A stretch of 64,000 nt of DNA, taken from assembly GCA_019240525.1 (NCBI GenBank), contig JAFAYE010000001.1, positions 1,833,300 through 1,897,299 of the forward strand, read 5' to 3'. Positions 26,299 through 33,007 of this stretch are shown one piece after another (within the stretch, counting starts at the first letter, position 1; every line of letters starts with the position of its first letter). The notes below the pieces were generated by a model. The model did no database searches, had not been told where the DNA came from, and saw nothing but the letters and a program-made list of their open reading frames with translations. Both the position numbers and the translations under genes were made by a program. The DNA comes from Candidatus Eremiobacterota bacterium (lineage in GTDB: Bacteria > Vulcanimicrobiota > Vulcanimicrobiia > Vulcanimicrobiales > Vulcanimicrobiaceae).

Positions 26299-27138
26299 GT
26301 GACACAGGGACTGCTACAGGCCAAACCGCTAACGCCCGCGATCGGCGCGATCGTCGAAGGGATCGACCTCAGCGCCCCCTTGGCGGATGAGGACATCGCT
26401 GCAATCCGCAAAGCTCTCGATGACCATCTCGTGTTGTTTTTCGAAAACCAATCGCTGACGCGCGTGCAGCAGCGCGATTTCGCTGCGCGGTTTGGCAAGC
26501 TCTACACTCATCCGTTTTACCCTGGACAGGACGACGCGCCGGAAGTTATGATCCTCGCTCATGACGCGACGCATCGAGCCAACAGCGACCGCTGGCATAA
26601 CGACGTAACCTATCTCACAACTCCACCGTTGGGTGCCGTTTTGTATGCCGAAGAAATTCCGGAGCTCGGAGGTGACACGCTCTGGGCCAATACGTATCTC
26701 GCCTACGAAACGCTATCCCATCCGCTCCAGCAGCTCGTCTCGGGTTTGCGCGCTACGCACTCGTTCGCGAAGAATTTTACGCCCGAGCGGTTTGCCGCAC
26801 TGGGAATCGAAGAGCGGCGCGAGCCGCTGTACGCCGCCCATCCACCGGTCTCGCACCCGGTTGCTCGCACGAATGCCGCGACCGGTCGGAAGGCACTTTT
26901 CGTCAATCAAGATTTTACCACGTGCATTGAGGGTGTTTCGGCGCGCGAGAGCGATGCGCTTCTGCGGTTTCTCTTCGACCACATGAGCCAACCCGAGTTT
27001 CAAGTGCGCTGGCGTTGGCGCGCCGGCACGGTCGCTTTTTGGGATAATCGCTGGACGCAGCACTGCGCACTTGCCGATTATTTCCCGTCGCGGCGCGTCG
27101 TTCGGCGCGCCACGATTCTCGGCGAGCGCCCGATTTGA
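26299..27138 (+). CDS. TauD/TfdA-family Fe(II)/2-oxoglutarate dioxygenase
   Basis: The 279-residue protein has the facial triad His100-x-Asp102 in DRWHNDVTYL and distal His255 in WDNRWTQHCALADY, with Arg residues after YFPSRR for 2-oxoglutarate binding. Length and order match TauD, which oxidises taurine or other sulfonates and related substrates; the family also includes 2,4-D and other dioxygenases, so substrate is open. The GTG start has AAAGGAG well placed. The stop overlaps the permease start (TTGA), which suggests a shared pathway with the amino-acid permease. Confidence 0.9.
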   Translation: MTQGLLQAKPLTPAIGAIVEGIDLSAPLADEDIAAIRKALDDHLVLFFENQSLTRVQQRDFAARFGKLYTHPFYPGQDDAPEVMILAHDATHRANSDRWHNDVTYLTTPPLGAVLYAEEIPELGGDTLWANTYLAYETLSHPLQQLVSGLRATHSFAKNFTPERFAALGIEERREPLYAAHPPVSHPVARTNAATGRKALFVNQDFTTCIEGVSARESDALLRFLFDHMSQPEFQVRWRWRAGTVAFWDNRWTQHCALADYFPSRRVVRRATILGERPI

Positions 27139-28487
27139 CGCTTTCGGGTGCCCGCCTCAAGCGCCGCCTCGGACGGTACGACGTCGCGCTCATCGTTATC
27201 GGCAGCGTGATCGGTTCTGGCATATTTCGAACGCCGGCCGTAGTAGCGCAGCGCGCGCACGTTCCGGCGATTGCCCTCGCGGCGTGGGTTGCCGGCGGCG
27301 TCGTCGCGCTCTGCGGCGCTTTCGTCCTCGGCGAGCTCGGCGCGCGTCGCCCCGGTGATTGCGGGGTGTATGCCCACCTGCGCGACGCCTTCCATCCCAT
27401 CGTCGGGTTTGCGTACGGGTGGGGCGCCTTGCTGGCCGCCCTTTCGGGCGGCTTAGCAGCCGCCGCGATTCTCTTCTCGGGATACGTCCTGTCGCTGACC
27501 GGGCTTGCGGTAGCACCCGGCGTGATTGCGGCGATCACGCTCGGTATTCTCGCGTTGGTCAACGCGCTTGGCGTACGACAGGGCGCCACCATACAAAATC
27601 TCCTGACGTTATTGAAGCTCGGTGCGCTCTTGGCGCTCGTCGTCGCCGGTTTGACCGCGCGCCCCGCGACCGTTGCGACGCTGCCGCCGTTTGCGGCTTC
27701 GTCTCTCGGCCCGGTGGGCGCCCTCGGCGCCTTCAGCGTTGCGATGATTCCCGTACTTTTTTCCTATTTGGGAGCGCAGGTCGCGAACTTCATGACGGCT
27801 GAGACAAAAGACGCCGCGCAGACGTTGCCACTCGGCCTTACCGTAGGAATGGTTGGGGTCGCAATCATTTACGTGCTCGTGAACGCCGCTTGCATTCGCG
27901 TGCTCGGCGTCGTTGGTTTGGCGCGCAGCGACGTGCCGGTCGCGGCGGTCCTCGCGCACGCCGCCGGGCCGCTCGCAACGCGTCTCACGGCCATCGCGAT
28001 CGCACTGACGACGCTCGGATTTATGAGCAATCGGATGCTGACCGTGCCCCGCCTTTATCACGCGATGGCTGCCGATGCACTCTTTTTTCGCGCTGTGGCA
28101 TGGGTTAATCCGCGCACGCACGTTCCGGTCGTTGCCGTCGCGTTGCAAGCCGTCGTGGCTATCGTCATCGCGCTTTCATCCGGCTACGCGCACATCCTCA
28201 ATTTCGTCGTTGCGATTTCCTACGCGTTCGGAGGATTGCTCGCGCTTGCACTCTTCATTTTTCGCGGGCGCGATACGAAGGCCGGCGCCCCGCGTTTCGA
28301 CGGCTTCCGCGCGCCTTGGCACCCCTACTCGACGGTTTTGTTCATGTTGGCGTCATGGAGTGTCGCGATTGCAACCTGCATCGCCTACCCGCGCGATGGA
28401 CTCACCGGAATTGCGGTGGTTCTAAGCTCGGTACCGGCTTATTTCATTTTCACACGCTTCGGTTTCGCGAAGCGAGTCGCTGCGTAG
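27135..28487 (+). CDS. APC-superfamily amino-acid permease
   Basis: The 450-residue membrane protein has about twelve TM helices. TM1 contains VIGSVIGSGIFRTPAVVAQ, the unwound helix that binds the substrate amine and carboxylate in APC transporters. The TTG start overlaps the dioxygenase stop. Family members import amino acids or exchange them. With the dioxygenase before it and a threonine-synthase-like enzyme after it, this looks like an amino-acid or amino-sulfonate use operon. Confidence 0.9.
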   Translation: MTLSGARLKRRLGRYDVALIVIGSVIGSGIFRTPAVVAQRAHVPAIALAAWVAGGVVALCGAFVLGELGARRPGDCGVYAHLRDAFHPIVGFAYGWGALLAALSGGLAAAAILFSGYVLSLTGLAVAPGVIAAITLGILALVNALGVRQGATIQNLLTLLKLGALLALVVAGLTARPATVATLPPFAASSLGPVGALGAFSVAMIPVLFSYLGAQVANFMTAETKDAAQTLPLGLTVGMVGVAIIYVLVNAACIRVLGVVGLARSDVPVAAVLAHAAGPLATRLTAIAIALTTLGFMSNRMLTVPRLYHAMAADALFFRAVAWVNPRTHVPVVAVALQAVVAIVIALSSGYAHILNFVVAISYAFGGLLALALFIFRGRDTKAGAPRFDGFRAPWHPYSTVLFMLASWSVAIATCIAYPRDGLTGIAVVLSSVPAYFIFTRFGFAKRVAA

Positions 28488-28488
28488 C

Positions 28489-29643
28489 GTGCTGCCCGAT
28501 CGCTTGGAGTGCTCGCGCGATCGAGCGCATCGATGCTCGCCGCAAACCTTGGCAACCGTCTGCCCGCACGACGGAGCGCCACTGCTCGTTCACTACGGCG
28601 ACGTCACGCTCTCGCGGGAAGCGGTGGCTGCGCGGCCGTGGACGATGTGGCGCTATCGCGAGATGCTGCCGATCGCCCATGACGAGGAGCCGATTTCGCT
28701 GGGTGAAGGCGCGACGCCGCTCGTTTCGCTCGCAAACTTGCGCAAGGATCTCAACCTCGATGCCATCTACGTCAAAGACGAAGCGCAGAATCCCACCGGG
28801 TCGTTCAAGTCACGCGGTATGTCGGTTGCGATAACGGTTGCCAAGCGTTTGGGGGCGCCCGAATTGGTCGCACCGAGCGCCGGAAATGCGGGCGGCGCCC
28901 TTGCAGCGTACGGCGCGCGCGCCAATCTTCGAGTGCGCGTGTACGTGCCGCGTGACACGCCGGAAATGCTCATCGAGGAGATGCGCGGTTATGGAGCCCA
29001 CATCGAGCTCGTCGACGGCTTGATCGACCACGCCGGCCGGGCAGCCGCGCAGTACGCGCAAGAAACGGGCGCTTTCAACGTTGCCACGTTTCGCGAGCCG
29101 TACCGCGTTGAAGGCAAGAAGACGATGGGATACGAGTTGATCGAACAGCTGGGTCGCGTTCCCGGCACGATCGTCTATCCAACGGGCGGCGGTACGGGGC
29201 TCGTTGGAATGTGGAAGGCCTTCAGCGAATTGGAGCGCGTCGGCTGGATCGGAAAAGAGTGGCCCACCATGATCTGCGTTCAAGCCGAGGGTTGCGCGCC
29301 GTTAGTGTCGGCCTTCCAACGCGGTGACGAGTTCGCGCGCGCAATCGAAGGCGGCCAGACGAAAATGTGGGGTTTGCGAGTTCCCGGTGGAATCGGCGAC
29401 CGTCTCCTGCTATGCGCGCTACGCGAATCCCGCGGCCACGCCGTTGCGGTATCCGACAAGCAGGCCGATGACGCGATGCGCGATCTTCACCAGCGCGAAG
29501 GTATTGACGCAACCGAAGAAGGCGGCGCGACGCTCGCCGCGGTTCGTCAGTTGCTCGCTGAGGACGTCGCGCTTCGCGAGCCAATCGTTCTCTTCAACAC
29601 CGCAACTTCGCTAAAGTACGGTTCCAGAAAAGCTTGGTATTAG
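28489..29643 (+). CDS. Threonine synthase-like PLP-dependent enzyme
   Basis: The 384-residue protein has NPTGSFKSRG with the PLP lysine at about residue 107, SAGNAGGALAAYGARANL, and the phosphate-binding YPTGGGTGLVGMWKAF. These place it in fold type II, nearest threonine synthase (O-phosphohomoserine to threonine). The N-terminus LECSRDRAHRCS...VCPHDGAPLLVHY resembles the small zinc-finger-like lead of such enzymes, but its Cys pairs are incomplete. GTG start lies two bases after the permease stop. Diaminopropionate or cysteate-type lyases cannot be excluded. Confidence 0.85.
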   Translation: MLPDRLECSRDRAHRCSPQTLATVCPHDGAPLLVHYGDVTLSREAVAARPWTMWRYREMLPIAHDEEPISLGEGATPLVSLANLRKDLNLDAIYVKDEAQNPTGSFKSRGMSVAITVAKRLGAPELVAPSAGNAGGALAAYGARANLRVRVYVPRDTPEMLIEEMRGYGAHIELVDGLIDHAGRAAAQYAQETGAFNVATFREPYRVEGKKTMGYELIEQLGRVPGTIVYPTGGGTGLVGMWKAFSELERVGWIGKEWPTMICVQAEGCAPLVSAFQRGDEFARAIEGGQTKMWGLRVPGGIGDRLLLCALRESRGHAVAVSDKQADDAMRDLHQREGIDATEEGGATLAAVRQLLAEDVALREPIVLFNTATSLKYGSRKAWY

Positions 29644-29781
29644 AACGATCGCGCCGTTGGGATTACGGCTAGCCTGAGCGGCAGCAATTGCTGCTTGCAA
29701 TGTGGCGAAGTTGTCAGCGCTCGAGGTGCTAACTTCATGATCAAGTGCGTTAACAATTCCTGGTTGCGAAAAGTCAGGCAT
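29611..29781 (-). pseudogene. Short pectate-lyase-like N-terminal fragment
   Basis: A 56-residue frame opens at ATG 29781 and ends at TAG 29611-29613 inside the 3' end of the threonine-synthase-like gene. It reads DNFATLQAAIAAAQASRNPN then GAIVLIPSFSGTVL, which recalls the first turn of pectate_lyase_3 beta-helix proteins (AIQAAIDAA...GGTVxIPxGTY). No signal peptide or further coils follow. It may be a remnant of an exported beta-helix protein or a small real gene; I favour a remnant. Confidence 0.4.
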
Positions 29782-29810
29782 GGAAGACACCTATTGCTGA
29801 GGATGTGGAC

Positions 29811-30854
29811 CTACTCACGGGGCGAAACTCCACCGTCGCCTACGCTAACGGTAACGCCATAGAATGAGGACCGGCCGCGAGGTACGAGCGTTTTCGTCGG
29901 CATACCACCTTTCGGATATTCCCAGAAGTATAGCAAACCGTTTGATTCGCGTCGGTGACCAGAACCTGGAGCGATGGCCGTGCTGCCCTGCAACCAGACC
30001 TGAACCTCGCCTTGTGCTGACTTATTTTTAGGCGTCGATAGAGTAGTAGACCTATTCACCCTTCCGATGCTCCCGGAAACCTTCACTCCGTAGATTACTT
30101 GTGGTTGATTCTTTTCGGCGCGCCCGCTCGCAATGGCGAGTTGCTTGCGCGCCCAACTAATACTGGCGGGATTGATGGATTTGGACAACGTTATCTCTAA
30201 TAGATCATTACTATCCGAAGGAAGCTCATCGACGATATTACTGGGCGAACCACCATCGGCAAAAAGGTTACCTCGATCGTCATAGGTACACCAAAGAAAA
30301 ATGCCAACATTCGGATCCGTATATATGGTAGGTGGACTTGACATGCTTTGATAGACGGCAATGTCTCCATTGGCGCCCCCTGGGCCGTTGTTGTTCGCGA
30401 TAGCAATATGTCCCGTCAGCGAATCAACCGCGCATCCGTTGGCGAGTCCCGGATCAGTAAGCATTGCTGTCGGCGTCGTTTCCCCATGCGCGTACTTATA
30501 GACGTAGCTCTCGTTTAAACTTTCACCGTTGCCCTGTGTGGTCACGTAAACGTTACCGGAAGGATCCGAGCACAGCCCGGCTAGAGCAGCTGGAAAGCCT
30601 GTTAGTTGCCCAACCTGCTTGCCTTGTGGATATGAAAAAATTAGAACTCTCTTCGTATTGTACGACGACGCATACAGCAAATCGCCGCTGATCCCGGTCG
30701 ACGCTGCTTCCAGAGACTTTCGTCCGAGAAACTGCGCAGTCGGATTTGCACCCACCACAACATGACTGGGAGCACCGAAAGATCCACTCTCACACCCGCT
30801 CACGACGGCCATCGTGCAAAACGGTATCAACACGGTAAAAACCCAGAATCTCAT
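29811..30854 (-). CDS. Lipoprotein with propeller-like repeats (subfamily A), AT-richer than neighbours
   Basis: From ATG 30854 (GAGGA nine bases upstream) the protein has a signal ending VVSGC and then LLYASSYNTKRVLIFSYPQG, CSDPSGNVYVTTQGNGES and a C-terminal FWEYPKGGMPTKTLVPRG. It is a paralogue of the lipoprotein at 23430-24443. The frame is open to 31007, but the extra 51 residues lack a signal and are rejected. Codons are visibly more A/T-rich than in surrounding genes, a possible sign of separate origin. Function unknown. Confidence 0.8.
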   Translation of the reverse strand: MRFWVFTVLIPFCTMAVVSGCESGSFGAPSHVVVGANPTAQFLGRKSLEAASTGISGDLLYASSYNTKRVLIFSYPQGKQVGQLTGFPAALAGLCSDPSGNVYVTTQGNGESLNESYVYKYAHGETTPTAMLTDPGLANGCAVDSLTGHIAIANNNGPGGANGDIAVYQSMSSPPTIYTDPNVGIFLWCTYDDRGNLFADGGSPSNIVDELPSDSNDLLEITLSKSINPASISWARKQLAIASGRAEKNQPQVIYGVKVSGSIGRVNRSTTLSTPKNKSAQGEVQVWLQGSTAIAPGSGHRRESNGLLYFWEYPKGGMPTKTLVPRGRSSFYGVTVSVGDGGVSPRE

Positions 30855-31174
30855 TCTTTCATTCCTCGCAAAAGCTTTACGATCTACATTGATCCTACGG
30901 AGTTCGTGAACCGCTGCGTTTAAAGCCCAACCCGCCGCGCGAGCTTCGAGCAAGAGCATTGTGTCCTGGGTTATCGGCGTCGACTGGGCGAGACTGAAGT
31001 GCCACACGACAGTTACAAGGAAAAGGCGTTAGTTCGCTCACATAGGCAAGGTTTGATTTGCCCTAAATCTTGATCGTTATCTATTTGTGAGTTCGGCGCG
31101 GTTCCCCGTATGCCACGACCTCCCCAAAAATGGCGTGGTTTCAGCACCGCAACGTCGTTGAAGTATGCTCCACG
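30855..31174. other. Intergenic region, 320 bases, no gene seen
   Basis: This stretch is moderately AT-rich and has only short frames without signal or motif. It must hold the promoter of the lipoprotein at 29811, but I see no clear -35/-10 pair. A weak inverted repeat, GCCACG...CGTGGT, lies at about 31111-31140. Confidence 0.5.
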
Positions 31175-31192
31175 CCGTCGCTAAGGCGACGG
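31175..31192 (-). terminator. Hairpin after histidine phosphatase pseudogene
   Basis: CCGTCGC (31175-31181) pairs with GCGACGG (31186-31192) around a four-base loop, directly after the stop of the minus-strand phosphatase at 31196. No T-run. Confidence 0.5.
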
Positions 31193-31195
31193 TTG

Positions 31196-31779
31196 TCACG
31201 ACGAGCCGCTCGATCCGGCGGCAAGATCCCCGCTGAGCAGCGATTGCGCTACGTGCGCAAAAGCGTACGTGCCGTCAGGCGATCGCGTGAACACCCACAC
31301 GTCGTCGAACCGCGAGCCTGGCCAGGTCGCCGGCGCTTCGCTCGAAAAAGCCTTCGCGATATCCGGAATATGGTTGTGCTCCCACGCAACGAGCACGACG
31401 CCGCTTTCGGTCGCCTCGAGCGTTTGAACGAGTTCGGACTCTGCGCCGACGGCGTACGGCGTCTGAAGCCCCCTTCCCGGAAGGAGCGCGTCGACCAGCG
31501 GGGTTACCGTTTGTTGCGGCCGCAGACTCTGCGAGATGTCGTGACCCTCAGCGATAACTTCCGTATCGCCAACCTTCGAGGCATAAACCGCGTCGGGCGT
31601 TTCAATCTGCGCAGCCCAGGCTTGGCGAAAAAACGGAACGAGGGCTCCTGCGCGTTGCCACCCGCGGGGGCTCAGCGAATGCACGTCCTGCACGCCGTCC
31701 GCGTTCACGCCGTGCGGCGGAGGCCCGATATCGGCTGCTTTTCTCCGTGGCGGATTATCATGAGCTTTCGCGGCGGCAC
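31196..31779 (-). pseudogene. Histidine phosphatase (SixA/phosphoglycerate-mutase-like) split by a one-base frameshift
   Basis: On the minus strand, the frame from GTG 31779 or ATG 31761 reads MIIRHGEK, the RHG catalytic motif, then goes out of frame and stops. In another frame the protein continues ADIGPPPHGVNADGVQDVHS then LSPRGWQRAGALVPFF and on to VAWEHNHIPDIAKAF (second catalytic His) and TWPGSRFDDVWVF. Adding one C to AAGCAGCC at about 31735-31740 would restore EKPADIGPPPHGV, the expected sequence. So one base was lost just after the active-site motif, by mutation or sequencing error. The remaining frame, 31196-31708, cannot be active alone. Confidence 0.8.
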
Positions 31780-31789
31780 GGAAGTTGAG

Positions 31790-32887
31790 TTAACGAACGC
31801 GCTTCTCAACCCCTGGATTGAGCGGACGGCGTTGCGAACTGAGGGTCGCGTCCAAGAAGTTCAGCGCCGCGCGATATGCGAGCGGCGCGTGTAACCCGAA
31901 CGGGACGTCTTCGAAGGCGTGCTCCGTCCACGGCAGTTGCAAAAACGTAACATCCGTTCCCGCGGCGCGGAGAGCATCGCGGAATTTCCAAGCATAGCGG
32001 ATGTCGACGACGTGATCGCGTGAGCCATATATCAAAAGAACTGGTGGTATGCCGCGATGGACGTGATCGAGCGGGGTCGCGGCGCGATACCGGTCGGGCG
32101 CCCCCGCAGGCGTGTCGCCGATGTAGTTTTGAATGACGGCGCGGACGCCAATCGGGTCTGGAACGGGTGGATACTTCCACCCCATCGCAAGATCGACGGC
32201 GCCCGAGTAACTGATCAGCGCGCCGACGCGGGAACCCGGTTCGAACGCAATCAGCTCGGCGAGCTCGCCGCCGGACGAATGCCCGAGCAAGGCAGTGCGC
32301 TCCGGATCTACGTTGTACCGCGCCGAGTTTCTTTGGATAAGCCCAATCTCGGAGCGCACGTCGTCGAGGGCTGCCGGAAAGCGATATTTCGGTGCATGCC
32401 GGTAGTCGACGGCAAAGACAGCATAACCTTGATGTGCGAAGGCTCGATTGAGCGCGGCGTCGCTCCTTGGCGTCCCGTTCCGCCAGGCGCCGCCGTAGAC
32501 GGCGAAGATCGCGGGCGTGGGCCGCGACGTAACGGGCAAGTATGCGTGAATGCTCGCGGGCTGTCGTCCCAACATCACTCCGATACTGCGTTCGACAATG
32601 GGAACGTTAGCGTTGCGGTGGGAAATCGAACCGACGCCGTTGCTGCCGCCGAGAGCAAGCGACGGTAACGCGCAGACGATGCAGTTGGCGGTGAAGATCC
32701 CCATAACAAGGGCCCGTATGCGCCGAGCCTTCCAAGACGCTAGAGCGAGCAACAGCAGATTGACGGCCAACAGATAAACGCTGAGTTCGATTGAGGCGAC
32801 CGCCAGAATTATCGTTATTCCGCTAAACGGCGGAATGACGATCCAAATGCAAAGCAGCGCTAGAAGAATTGCGAGAATTAGGAACAA
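31790..32887 (-). CDS. Membrane-anchored alpha/beta hydrolase (BD-FAE/esterase-like)
   Basis: The 365-residue protein has three hydrophobic N-terminal segments (about 1-75), then a hydrolase domain with IFAVYGGAWRNG (oxyanion region; Tyr replaces the usual His of HGG), LLGHSSGGELAEL (nucleophile), YGSRDHVVDI (Asp) and TEHAFEDV (His). Such enzymes hydrolyse esters of small acids or act in lipid turnover. A TTG start is the only available one near the first helix. It lies upstream of the broken phosphatase on the same strand with an 10-base gap. Confidence 0.82.
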   Translation of the reverse strand: MFLILAILLALLCIWIVIPPFSGITIILAVASIELSVYLLAVNLLLLALASWKARRIRALVMGIFTANCIVCALPSLALGGSNGVGSISHRNANVPIVERSIGVMLGRQPASIHAYLPVTSRPTPAIFAVYGGAWRNGTPRSDAALNRAFAHQGYAVFAVDYRHAPKYRFPAALDDVRSEIGLIQRNSARYNVDPERTALLGHSSGGELAELIAFEPGSRVGALISYSGAVDLAMGWKYPPVPDPIGVRAVIQNYIGDTPAGAPDRYRAATPLDHVHRGIPPVLLIYGSRDHVVDIRYAWKFRDALRAAGTDVTFLQLPWTEHAFEDVPFGLHAPLAYRAALNFLDATLSSQRRPLNPGVEKRVR

Positions 32888-33007
32888 GGACTCAAACCGG
32901 CAACCTCCATCGAGGGCGCGAGCCCCTTCCCAGCCTTAGGCTTCACCGAAGGGCGAAATCCTGCTCGCGCACAGGGTTACTCACGTATCGGAGCGCATTT
33001 CGCGCAC

